A DNA stretch of 64,000 bases, taken from NCBI RefSeq assembly GCF_030269925.1, contig NC_085109.1, positions 2,728,001 through 2,792,000 on the forward strand, written 5' to 3'. Of the stretch, positions 35,113 to 45,639 are shown in pieces. The DNA is from Bombyx mori (Eukaryota; Arthropoda; Insecta; Lepidoptera; Bombycidae). Each line of letters begins with the position of its first letter. Positions within the stretch are counted from its first letter, which is position 1. The translations under genes and the position numbers were made by a program. A model generated the notes under the pieces. The model was not told the DNA's origin, made no database searches, and worked only from the letters and a program-made list of their open reading frames with translations.

Positions 35113-36284
35113 CGATGTATTTATATCTTGCATCATCGAAATGTGAAGCGAAGACTTTAGAAGCAAACAGTAAAGGTGTCGCTAAAGACAGAGGTTAAAC
35201 GTCGCTAGTTTTTCTACACATTTTCACCGAGTGCAAAATGAACACGAATATTTGCAAACAAACGGGCATCGCTTCAAGCTTATGTAAATGCAAATATTCC
35301 CACGTCGCAATGGCAAGCGGCCAGAACTGTATGCAGTGTTTTTATACAAACATCTGCAAATACCGCAATATTCGCCAGCTATCGTTCAAATAAGATCACT
35401 TACTGTAGCAATGATAGTATAATTTTTTTATTTGACAAATATACAAGGTATTTTGATTAAACTTTAAGTTTATGTTCCTAAGTTATTGTCCGAAAGTGTT
35501 TCATCTAAATATCGCAATTTTTTGAACTATTATTTTCTCCTTTTTCTAAGTTCATAGATATTGCATCCATATCTGTTCCCACTTTAATAGTTTTATTTAA
35601 GTAAATTTACTAATATATCAGAAGCTATTTTGTAATTTTCGTAAGCACCAGTGGTAAAGTGTTCCAGCTGAGCAAAACAATATCATCTTCCCGCATATTT
35701 TTGCTGCTACTCAAAAACATTAGAAGCACCAGCTTTCAAATAAAAAAAGAATTAACAGAATCGGTTCAATGACAGTTCCCATAAAAAACAATCGAATTGA
35801 GAACCTCCTCTTTCTTTGAAATCGGTTAAATAAATGCTCTACCGCTGTTATTCACGTTATATTAGGCTGCATTACTAAATTCGTAAAAGCATGTATCATC
35901 GTAAAGCCATGGGGACTCGTGACGTAAGCAGGCAACTAATTCAACAGTTTATGGTTCAGTGCGCAGTAAACTCGCATGAGAATGCACGCGGTTTATGTCG
36001 GCGACGTATTCTGGAACATTCGTTTGTTATCTCTCTTTTAGTTTATAATTTTCCATTTACTAAATAAGTTTAAGTTCTATTTGTTTATTGGCAGCGGTTA
36101 GCCAGCGGTTTGGCTACGTTCTTGGACCCCACCATTCGCCAACAGAGGGCGTAATTAGTCTGCCTAGTTTGGCAAGAAGAAGATAAGTTTAAAATCCAAC
36201 CACTATTTGTAAAACGACTCCAAAAGGTCACAGAAAATATACGGTGACTTTCATTCTTGTGAATTAATATCAAGGGGCGTCGGC
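35113..36284. other. Unassigned AT-rich stretch
   Basis: No supported gene. At 35750-35830 a block including CAGAATCGGTTCAA matches 55118-55215, so this part is a dispersed repeat. Confidence 0.4.
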
Positions 36285-36735
36285 TTTTTTTTTTTTTTTT
36301 TATTGCTTAGATGTGTGGACGAGCTCACAGCCCACCTGGTGTTAAGTGGTTACTGGAGCCCATAGACATCTACAACGTAAATGCGCCACCCACCTTGAGA
36401 TATAAGTTGTAAGGTCTCAGTATAGTTACAACGGCTGCCCCACCCTTCAAACCGAAACGTATTACTGCTTCACGGCAGAAATAGACAGGGCGGTGGTACC
36501 TACCCGCGCGGACTCACAACAGGTCCTACCACCAGTAATTACGCAAATTATAATTTTGCGGGTTTCATTTTTATTACACGATGTTATTCCTTCACCGTGG
36601 AAATCAATCGTGAACATTTGTTGAGTACGTATTTCATTAGAAAATTGGTACCCGCCTGCGGGATTCGAACACTGGTGCATCGCGCTCAACGCGAATGCAC
36701 CGGACGTCTTATCCGTTAGACCACGACGACTTCAC
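36285..36735 (-). mobile_element. tRNA-headed, full-length family A copy (SINE)
   Basis: On the minus strand an ~85-nt tRNA-like head comes first (36735-36650), with A box TGGTCTAACGG and B box GTTCGAATCC. It most resembles tRNA-Arg by memory. A ~110-bp spacer (GGTGAAGGAATAACATCGTG) follows, then the standard family A body from TTACTGGTGGTAGG to AGCAATA and an A run. This is a pol III SINE architecture. It suggests the ~245-bp stubs derive from this type of element. Confidence 0.75.
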
Positions 36736-36744
36736 GGCTTAAGC

Positions 36745-36890
36745 GACTTTTAGCTTAATACGCGACATTTATCTTTGCGTCGTAGAGGTCCGTTTTATTT
36801 GGCATTAGCATCAACAGTCCGTCGTTTTTAATTGAACTTCAATTAAGTTTACTCCATTCAAATGGCTGAAGAAGTTTTTTTTGGTTATTT
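36745..36890. repeat. Dispersed repeat C, second copy
   Basis: Shares CGACATTTATCTTTG, AATTGAACTTCAATT and GCTGAAGAAGTTTTTTTT with 9055-9215. It abuts the 5' end of the tRNA-headed SINE. Confidence 0.55.
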
Positions 36891-37105
36891 TAAAACTTCA
36901 AATGGCTTTCCTGTAAAGTAGCAAAAATTGCCTTTCAGCCCTCCATATTATATTATATCATATCGTAATATAAGCTAGAAGGATATAATACAAGAAACTA
37001 TAAGCCTTCGTTTCTGCTTTTGACTGCAGACACGTAATATCACTCACTCCATATGGATGTCCAGCATAGTCATAGCCAGCACCGAGTTCTTTTCGTTCAT
37101 CAAGT

Positions 37106-37265
37106 GGTTTACAAAATTTTTAATGGTCCACCGGCGGTTGTCGTAGCCCATAGACATCACGCCATTCGCCCCGAGCTATTTGACCCATAGCTCAATGGTA
37201 TTGTACAACCACCGTACCATGCTTCAAACAGAAAAGCATTACTACTTCGCGACGACAGAATTAAA
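37106..37265 (-). mobile_element. Decayed family A copy
   Basis: Recognisable blocks in family A order (CCCATAGACATCACGCC, AACCACCGTACCATGCTTCA, GCATTACTACTTCGCGAC), but with many changes. Confidence 0.55.
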
Positions 37266-37402
37266 CCGAATTGTGCAATTTGACTTTTTTTATAGGAATC
37301 TTTTGTCAAACGAGTGTCTCCGTCGATTTAGAAAATTTGCGACCTGAGTATTTATTATACAGGGTGTTGTATTAAAATTCGTTATAGTACCTCAGCCACA
37401 CA

Positions 37403-37480
37403 GCTGAGGATAGGAGGCAGGTGTGGCGCAGGATAATCCAGGAGAAAGTTTTTAGAGGAGGCCACGACCCTCAGCAATGA
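37403..37480 (+). pseudogene. LINE polymerase C-terminal remnant
   Basis: A 26-codon frame reads AEDRRQVWRRIIQEKVFRGG and then HDPQQ-stop. It shares the AEDR..W motif and GHDxQQ-stop ending with 17066-17259. Nothing else of the element is recognisable. Confidence 0.55.
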
Positions 37481-37605
37481 GGATTATCGACGCAAGGAGG
37501 AAGGACATTTCGTATACAGTTTTTACAGTATTACAGTTTTCGTGGTAACAGCCAAGTCGTGGTAGCGCTGCTAAACGACAAGAAATTGCCCATGAGTATG
37601 ATTTA

Positions 37606-37854
37606 TTTATTTATGGCTTTGATGGGTGCACGAGCGAGCTCATGGTCCACCTGGTGTTCAGTGGTTACTGGAGCCCATAGACATCTACAACGTAAAAGCG
37701 TCATCCACCTTGAGATATGAGTTTTAAGGTCTCAGTATAGTTACAACGGCTGCCCTACCCTTCGGACCGAAACGCATTACTGCTTCACGGCCGAAATAGG
37801 CGGGGTGGTGGCACCTACCCGCGCGGACTCGCAAGAGATCCTACCACCAGTAAA
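37606..37854 (-). mobile_element. Family A stub
   Basis: Complete but diverged minus-strand copy. The usual GGGTGGACGAGC block is altered by a small duplication (GTGCACGAGCGAGC). Confidence 0.8.
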
Positions 37855-38235
37855 CTTCTGACATGATTCATTAGCTACGCGATTGAAAAAGAACACGTCC
37901 ATTAATTTAATAAAAAGCAACACACTGAGACGTAAACTCGATCAACAAGGTAGTGTATTTTATAAAGTCCGACAGAACAATAGGCGTTCATAAATGCACT
38001 GCCAGAGACAGTTCCCGACGCAAGTCATTTCACACTAGGCAAGCGAGAGGAAATTTCAAATGTTGAATGTTTTTCTTGTTATGTCAGCTATTTTCGCTGT
38101 GTTTACATTTTACATTAGTATGTTAATGTTACTCGTGATGTTAATTTGAGAAGAAATCAGTTTTCTTTTAATCATGTTGGTTATATTTTCCACTAGCGAC
38201 TTCGGAAACAATAAATTTTATTATTGATAGCTGAG

Positions 38236-38366
38236 TCCCAGTCCCATTATTATGCATACATTACTGCCTTCTAATAGGAAGGTCATTTATGCCTTTGCGA
38301 TAGAACTCTGGTGATCTAGATTCTACAAACTGCGTGGAGGCATCTTGTACTGCCTCTTGGGAAGAA
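38236..38366 (-). pseudogene. Mariner transposase C-terminal fragment
   Basis: The minus frame reads FSSQEAVQDASTQFVESRSP and EFYRKGINDLPIRRQ-stop, nearly the same as the C-terminus of the mariner at 42039-43092. Only the last ~40 residues remain. Confidence 0.75.
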
Positions 38367-38404
38367 AACTTTTTATCAGGTATTATTTTTATTTAAATCA
38401 TCAT

Positions 38405-38644
38405 AAAAGTAATCAGCAGCTTCCCTGACTGTCAAGCCGAGGGTCGTGGGTTCGATTCCTACATCGTGCAAACATTCGTGTCATGAACTACTTTGTTTGC
38501 TTTTTGTCTGGGTCACCATTATCTATAACTATATTTAAAAGTATACAAGTATGTATGTCAGTCTCTGGTGCCTGAATCTTGATTTGGGACTGGATGACCG
38601 TGCGTGATTTGTTCAAGATTATTTATTATTTATTTATTTATTTT
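38405..38644 (+). mobile_element. tRNA-derived SINE
   Basis: B box GGGTTCGATTCCTAC at about 38448. An ~180-bp body containing CAGTCTCTGGTGCCTGA and a TTATTTATTTATTT tail follow, as in the SINE at 40376. The A box is eroded. Confidence 0.6.
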
Positions 38645-39591
38645 GCATAATATACACTTTTCGGCGCGACGTCACAATTTGGTTAACTAAAAACAGTTAA
38701 AGTTAACTGTATCCTTAATGTTACGCGTGTCAAGAACTGTTTAAGACGATATTCAAGAGGATTGATGACTAAACTACCCCTTTTTTTTTATACTATAAAT
38801 TCGAGTAAATATTATCGCACAAAGCATTCCGACTCGAGCAGCCGACTGGAGAGGAGCTCTCTGTTTTTATCGTTGTGCACTTGAAATGCAATAAATAGAA
38901 TTCATTGGAAAAGTGAGTCTTAATTATCGTCACTATGGAGGGCAAAAATAATGATGAGGAGAATGGCGTCAGGGACGCTGACGTCGACGTTTTAAGAACA
39001 CCTATCCGTCATACTTTAGTAAAACTTTATGGTTTTAGATGTGCCGACCCTAGAATATCTCACTACCTCTTCCCATGGGAGTCGTAAAAGGCGACTAAGC
39101 ATTTTCTGCGCTATATACCAGCATTCTGCGATTGCTTGCCAACATCGACTGGTTAGTGGTAAAACGTAATGTAGCCTCAAACGGGTTGATGCTGTCTTTC
39201 ACGAAGCACTCATGCCTACAAACACCTTAAAAACTACCGAGAAAACGTTATTGGCGTTCAAATGTTACATATTTCCGAAACTAAGCATAATTAGGGAACA
39301 GAGTTCCCTGACGCTAATTACCTTTAGATATAAGTTCGATAACTATATCATATTGTATGGCGGATCATACATATAATAATATGAGTGCCGTCGTACAAAT
39401 ACTTAATGCGTTTACTTCCCCCACTGCTTTAAGTCAGCTTTCTTCCAAACAACGATCAAAGTGAATCTTATTAATTTTAAGAGCCCTAAAGTTCTTCTAG
39501 AGATTTGATGCAATTTCAAGGAATCTCTCTATACAGTCTGTAGGGGTAGGTTAATGTAATTTGATCTTACATACAAAACACTTCTGAAGTA
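38645..39591. other. Unassigned stretch
   Basis: No supported gene. CTTCCCATGGGAGTCGTAAA at about 39067, with the following AGGCGACTAAG, is a motif I associate with moth repeats. Confidence 0.35.
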
Positions 39592-39973
39592 CAGATAACA
39601 CTCCTATAACACGGTAGATATGTTCCGTAGAAAGTCCTGTGTTGTGCGGATCCGCGTTATATGAGACTAGAAGCCAGTACATAAAGGACAGTATTATTTT
39701 TTTTTTCAAATAAAACAGCTCAACTATGCCTGTAACTAACTATTCTTTTATCTATTATACATAAAAAATAATCAGTAAAACTTCAATTATTCCCATATAT
39801 TGCATGTTCATAGAGCATAATGTAATTTTCTTAATAATTTGAATAAAAAATCGTCGCGTTATCGTGTTGTAGACGTTGTACCGTTTTATTATAAAAGGGT
39901 TTTCGGGGAAATTTTCTTTTCGTCTTAGAGTGGAACCGTGTTGTAAAATACCGTGTTATAGGAAAGTTACATG
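39592..39973. mobile_element. Tigger/pogo-like MITE, copy 2
   Basis: TA at 39590-39591 and 39974-39975 flank inverted ends of the type CAG(A/G)TAAC...TCCTATAACACGGTA. The inner 15-bp TIR core (39602-39616 and 39949-39963) is perfect. The 382-bp interior is non-coding and shares sequence, in opposite orientation, with 20531-20872. Confidence 0.75.
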
Positions 39974-40375
39974 TAATTCGGTTTGAAGGAATTCAAATCT
40001 AAGGTAGTAGCGGACTTTATGCAAAGCTGGTGACTTTAGATGGAGCGCTAATAAAATACATTGTCAAGGAACATTTCTTTTTACCTTTCTACATTGGCTT
40101 CCAATCCAGAAGTATAATTCAGTTCATCTTCAAAATCTAAAAGGTCGCCAACGATCTCACCGTATGAGGTGAGATCACTTATCACAGAGTGGCCAATCAG
40201 AATTTAAGCAAAATTACGAATAAATTTAATGATGTTCAGCACGGGTTTATTATAAGTATTGCAAGTATTAACGAATGGTTGTGCTCTATCTATATGTACA
40301 GATGTATGTATATAACTACTTGGATTGTAATTTGAAACTGATTCCGATTATTTTCAAGACAATATTACAACAATA

Positions 40376-40623
40376 CCGGCCGTCTGGTGTAGTTGTGAGT
40401 GACATGGTCACTACACAAGGGGGTCGCGGGTTCGAATCCCGCCAAGGGAAGATATTTGTATGATAAATATAAATGTCTTTTCCAGGGTTATGGATGTATA
40501 TTAAAAATATATGTATGTGTATAATAAAAATCTTCTGGTACCTGTAACACAAGTTCTTTACGAACTTATCACGGGACCAGTTAACGTGGCGTGATTGTTA
40601 GTAAATATTTATTTATTTATTTA
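40376..40623 (+). mobile_element. tRNA-derived SINE, complete
   Basis: The tRNA-like head (40376-40442) has A box TGGTGTAGTTG and B box GGTTCGAATCC. The body carries the TCTTCTGGTACCTGTAACAC and CGGGACCAGTTAACGTGGCG blocks, and the 3' end is a TTTA/TATT repeat. An open frame starting inside its tail (40591) is not credible as a gene. Confidence 0.8.
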
Positions 40624-41367
40624 TTATTTAATACAATCTGTTTTGTAAATTGTAAAGAATACCGTATTCTTAGAAACGACCCAAGAAGTATATTATTATT
40701 CGATTATTTGGAATTAGCACTACATTATGCATTCCGAAACAAAAAATTTTGGGAGTTGTTATTAATTTTAAATGTTAACATTGATTTTGAATCTACTTTT
40801 CAAAAAAAACCTGCTATTATACGAATCGGGTATGGTGGCTACTCGAGTTTTTTAGAGTTTCACTTTCTTCTTGATTTTGATCTTATTATTTACAGAGAAA
40901 ATATCAATAAAACCGTTATTTGTTTATATGTAACACATTAAATTAATTTTAAAAAGGTAAAAACATCGATATTGTCGGGTTTCGCTTGTAATATACTTAA
41001 ATTATATTTTTTTGTTTTTTTGCAATTACATCTATCTCATCTATACTATATCATCACAGACTCTTGAATTCTGTACAAACTTTTCAAAATCATATAAAAA
41101 AAAAATAACATCATTCCATCTGTCCCCCTAAGTCAGAGTCCACTCAGCAAACATTTGTTTTAAAATAGCCCCACATCAATTCAGTCCGATTTAGTTCGTT
41201 AGTTTCCACAGTTGGGCGAGTGTTACCACCAACTTTTAGCTTTGTCGGGAAACTCGGGATAAACATATTGCTAAGTGCTAGACAGACCCTAATGATTCGA
41301 CAAAGTTATTCTGTAATTCGATGAGTTCATGTTGTGCTTCACATATTTTTAAGAATTTATGTAAAGA
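40624..41367. other. Unassigned AT-rich stretch
   Basis: Contains a 116-codon AT-rich frame (40591-40941) with no recognisable domain that opens within SINE sequence. I see no exon. Confidence 0.4.
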
Positions 41368-41658
41368 CTAACTAACCCGGCAGACTTCGTAGTGCCTCAA
41401 TCGATAAATAAAAGGCCCTAAACTTTTGTATAAAATAAACTTAAAACAAACAAAAGAACGGCGGGGGACACATAAAAGGAAAAACAAAATTGTTATTTTT
41501 ATTACATTCCGAGCATTTTCATATTTATCTACCTTTTAAACCTTCTCTGGACTTCCACAAGTAATTTAAGACCAAAATTAGCTAAATCGGTCCAGCCGTT
41601 ATCGAGTTTTAGCGTGACTAACGAACAGCAATTCATTTTTATATATGTATACTATAGA
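41368..41658 (-). mobile_element. Non-autonomous Helitron, family H5, uninterrupted copy
   Basis: On the minus strand it starts with a TCTAT-type end near 41658, has ATGAATTGCTGTTCGTTAG, and ends TGCCGGGTTAGTTAG (CTAG mutated to TTAG). It is the uninterrupted relative of the copy split by the LINE at 50206-53872. Confidence 0.75.
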
Positions 41659-41719
41659 TAGATTGAGATAAGAGTTACAAAATCTTTTAATTCAATTTCC
41701 ATTCACTTTTTCTCTATCG

Positions 41720-41838
41720 ATGGATCGCCAACTTCGGAACCCGGCTGGCGAGAACTGGTTGAGTTGGACCGAAGACAGAGTTCAATGGCGCATATTAGGA
41801 GAAGCCTATTTGCAGCAGTGGAAATGCGTACGCCGATA
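41720..41838 (+). pseudogene. LINE polymerase C-terminal remnant
   Basis: The frame reads NPAGENWLSWTEDRVQWRIL and GEAYLQQW and stops near 41838. The pattern (GxxWxxxAxDRxxWRxLxEAYxQQW) is typical of the end of LINE polymerases. It is too short to place in a clade. Confidence 0.6.
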
Positions 41839-42038
41839 ATGATGATGGTGACCGTTGCAGTTCTGATAACAATATCTTAATATAGCACTATCCAACCGGT
41901 ATCATAAAAGGTAGGTAGATCTTGTAACATGGATGAGTATTAGGAAACAGAACACACCAAGTTAGTGGTCATTAAATTTATTTTTTAAACATTACAAAAG
42001 CGTAATTTTTGTATAAATTGTTATTTAAATTATTATTA

Positions 42039-43092
42039 GGGGTTAAAGTGTGAAATTACCGATTTGTATTGAAAAATTGAAATGAGTTGTTTTTTTTTTT
42101 CATTTAACATATTAGTTTAATCAAAATATCTCTACCATTAGTTTCTATATATTGCTGCCATCTAATAGGAAGGTCACTTATGCCTTTTCGATAGAATTCT
42201 GGTGATCTAGATTCTATAAACTGTGTGAAAGCATTTTGTACTGCCTCTTGGGAAGAAAACTGTTAATCTCGTAGAAAATTGTCCAAATCAAGAAAAAAAA
42301 GTAGTCCTTTGGAGCAAGGTCTGGCGAATACGGAGGGTGATGAATGTTTTCTATTTGCAGCTCCTGTAGAGTTAAAACGGTTTCTCATGCTGTATGAGGT
42401 CTCGCGTTATCATGGATCAATAATGGTGAAGATCGGTGAGTATATATTAGACTATTAGTATGTAGAGAATATTCGTTTATTTCTGTATTGATTCAATAAG
42501 GCTACACAAGTTTCAACACGCGTTTCTTTCTGCAGGTCAGTCAAATAGTGAGGCACCCATTTTTCATTTTTATTTTATTTTATTGATTTGACGCAAATGA
42601 GTCAATATTGTTAGTAAGGTAAAGTTAAACCATGCCGCTAATTCCAGGGTAGTTTGACCCTGAACGGCTTCCACAATCTATTTCAATTCATTGTTATTCA
42701 CATGTGTGGGCGTTCTTCCACGTGGTTCGTTCTTCAAATCAAAATTTCCATCACGAAAGCGTTTAAACCAAAATCGCACGGTGCGTTAATTAACAGTCCC
42801 CTCTCCAAACGCAACATTGATATTCCGAGCTGTTTTTGCAGCGTTAGTTCCGCTTCGGAACTCGTATTCAAAAAATCTCTCGAATGTTCGAAGTATCCAT
42901 CTTTCTTGTCTAAGCTGAATAAAAAAAAACAACTGAAAGTCGATAATCGAATGTTGCACATTTTTTAAAAGAAGAACCTCATAGGGACCAACCATTTGAA
43001 AAAAGTTCCACTCAAAAATCTCAAACCATGAAGGTTCTATGTCAATTCGAAATACATATTACAATAAAACGGCAATTTCATACTTTAACCCC
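42039..43092 (-). pseudogene. Mariner-family transposon with decayed DD34D transposase
   Basis: TA lies on both sides (42037-42038, 43093-43094) of 23-bp TIRs GGGGTTAAAGTGTGAAATTA... that match 21 of 23. The transposase is on the minus strand. An N-terminal piece near 42995-42786 includes FEYEFRSGTNAAKTARNINV and FGEGTVN (helix-turn-helix). LIHDNARPHTA follows (second Asp, codon 42411-42409), then HHPPYSPDLAPKDYFF (third Asp, codon 42306-42304), 35 codons apart as in DD34D mariners. The C-terminus is QEAVQNAFTQFIESRSPEFY, then RKGISDLPIRWQ. A TGA follows HTA, frames shift, and at 1054 bp it is ~250 bp short of a typical mariner. It is inactive but could be mobilised in trans. Confidence 0.85.
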
Positions 43093-43351
43093 TATTATAA
43101 AGGGTTACTTATGAAAGTGTTTTTGAAAATTAACGGACATGAAAAATATATAAATATGCATATGATGATTTCGTGGTAGCACATAGGTCTCGGTCCATAC
43201 GTGCAGCATAGAAATACTGATAAGAGATTTTACTGTCGATGCAATGAGGATCTCAATAATAGGAATAAAAAGGGAATTCAATATGCGATGAAATTTAAAC
43301 AACGTGGATAAACTGACATATATTTTATTGCTGATCTTGTCTATATTTGTC

Positions 43352-43524
43352 TTACCTACCTACCCGCGCGTAGTCTAAGAGGCTATTCCAGCTACGCGTA
43401 AACGGGTAGGTGAGCTCACGGGCTCAACCTGAGAGAATTTGCTAACACACTAACTAGCCCTAGCAAGAGCAGTCCTTTGCAGAATCTACCACCGGACCGA
43501 AATCGCGACCCATTGCGAAGATCT
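43352..43524 (-). mobile_element. Bm1 SINE, partial
   Basis: Has the reversed Bm1 end (TAAGAGGCTATTCCAGCTAC), CTCAACCTGAGAGAATTTGC and AGAATCTACCACCGGACCG. It stops after AAGATC, so the 5' part is missing. Confidence 0.75.
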
Positions 43525-43671
43525 TTGTTGTATCTATTTGAATGAAAAAAAAAAGTATGTACATGAAACATTCTTTGAATAAACTATAAAACTTCGTAAA
43601 AATGCTTGTCGGATATCGGGCCACGGCAAAATGGTCTCTAACATCATAAAATTATAGATTACTAGCGACCC

Positions 43672-43873
43672 GAACTCGCTTCGCTTCGGAAACTGTAATT
43701 TATTCTTGATTTCTCCACTATTTAATGGATGTTATTATACATATAAACCTTACTCTTCAATCACTCTATCTATAAAAAAAAACGGATCAAAATCCGTTGC
43801 CTAGTTTTAAAGATTTAAGCGTACATAGGGATATAGGGACAGAGAAAGCGACTTTGTTTTATACTATGTAGTG
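43672..43873 (-). mobile_element. Non-autonomous Helitron, family H6
   Basis: CTAG at 43672-43675, then GCGACCCGAACTCGCTTCG, similar at this end to family H2 but with a different interior (AACGGATCAAAATCCGTTGC). The other end is near 43873. Confidence 0.6.
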
Positions 43874-44390
43874 ACATTGGGCTAGCTAACTTCATTCATA
43901 CAACGAGGTTAACGATACTGCCGCTTCGAACGGCGCCAATGACATCACAGAGATAATTTTTCGCGATTTGAATTTTCAAATAACGTGATACGGTCGAAGG
44001 ATGTTCGGGCAAGCGGAAAAATAAAATTTGGATCGACGACACTTAAATAAAAAAAAAGAAATAGCACTCAATCGGCCGCCGTAAGAAAGCTAATACGATA
44101 TTTCCTGGGAAAGTTCTCTTTTTTCTTGACTGTCAACCGTCATTAATTAGCAGGGGAGTCATTAGCGACGATTAAAAGACCGAGTGGACGCTCCGAATAT
44201 AAATACGCTGAAATTAGGTAAATGTGCAGAAGCCACCACGATAAATTTTATTTATTCTTGAAAGAAATAAGAAGTGTACAGGGAGAGTTTCTCGGTTATT
44301 AAAAGCGATATTTAGCCATTGCCAAGGCAGCACATTTTGTACGATTATCGTCTGAAAAAATCATAAAAGAAAAGAAATTAGGTGGTGTCG

Positions 44391-44771
44391 TGGGACACCA
44401 GGTAGGAACGAAGTTCCTTCGACTAATGTAGAATCGACACAAATTGCAAAAAAAATCGTGCTCAATTTTATGTAGGTTTTCTTGATTTTTCTCTTAAATT
44501 TTGCTGATTAGTTTTTATTTAAGTACAAGAAAGTATTTAGGAAATTCAGTATTTTAGGAAATAAAAAGAAAGAGGGAGAAAGAGAAAGGTATTATACACT
44601 ACTCGCTTGTGTATGCGACTGTCGCGCCTGCGCACGTCTCATTTAACGGTTTTATTCCACGCACTTTTTTCCACGGATTTTTTCTTACGGTTTTACTATC
44701 ACATTTTTTTCAGTTCGGTCGCGCAGCAAAATCCCTACCCCCTCCAAGCCTGCCGTAAGGAACTTCGTTCC
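44391..44771 (+). mobile_element. Family D repeat, second copy
   Basis: Starts with the hairpin GGTGTCGTGGGACACC and GGAACGAAGTTCCTTCG, and ends with the inverse AAGGAACTTCGTTCC. The 5' part matches the end of 7912-8240. Confidence 0.55.
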
Positions 44772-44927
44772 AATTATAACAAAAAAAAACACCGTATAAA
44801 TATTTGTAGTTATATAGAAGATTCGCGAATACCAAAATTAGTACTGAACACGTTATGGGTAACTTTATTGGGTTGTTTGCGAGTAGGGATGTGTGTAAAT
44901 ATAAAATGTTCACTACTGTTATCTTAC

Positions 44928-45174
44928 TTTTTTTTTATTGCTAGATGGGTGGACGCGCTCACAGCCCACCTGGTGTTAAGTGGTTACTGGAGCCCATAGA
45001 CATCTGCAACGTAAATGCACCACCCGCCTTGAGGTATAAGTTCTAAGGTCTCAAGTATAGTTACAACGGCTGCCCCACCCTTCAAACTGAAACGCATTTT
45101 ACTGCTTCACGGCAGAAATAGAGAGTGGTGGTACCTACCCGTGCGGACTCACAAGAGGTCCTACCACCAGTAAA
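44928..45174 (-). mobile_element. Family A stub
   Basis: Complete minus-strand copy with poly-T at 44928-44936 and the common 5' boundary. Confidence 0.85.
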
Positions 45175-45639
45175 ACAAATATTACATATATATTATGCAT
45201 ACATATGTATGTAAAGCATGCCTAAATTACATCAAGATCAATCTACTTATTACTTTGAGATAACTAACATGGTATTCAATTGAAATGTTCCCTAATTAGT
45301 GAGCAATGTACATTAATGTTGCGAAAGCTATTTTGTTTTAAAAAATCCAATTCTCAATAGAAGTCACGTTGGTTCAATTAAAAAAAACAACAGTTACAAA
45401 GACAATAGAGGCGGCACCTACAAATGATTATTTATACAGTAGTTAAAAAAAACTGGTTCTATGTAAAACCGCCCTAAGGCTCGCGCTGAAATTTATTATC
45501 AAGTAATCGAGCCGGTTAATCGCTTCAAGTACGTCAGGAGCACTGCTACCAGTATTAGTGAAATAAATTATACGTTACCATCGCTCAAAATTATACCTCT
45601 TGAATATTAATGTTAAGATTACACGACGATGTTTGAGGA

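Noticed and set aside
36650..36735. A functional tRNA gene
   Set aside because: A and B boxes are present, but the acceptor stem does not pair cleanly and the unit is fused to a SINE body, so it is a SINE head.
40591..40941. A 116-codon AT-rich frame with a hydrophobic start
   Set aside because: It opens within the tail of the tRNA-derived SINE, starts at GTG, and has no recognisable domain. AT-rich codon content gives false membrane-like stretches.
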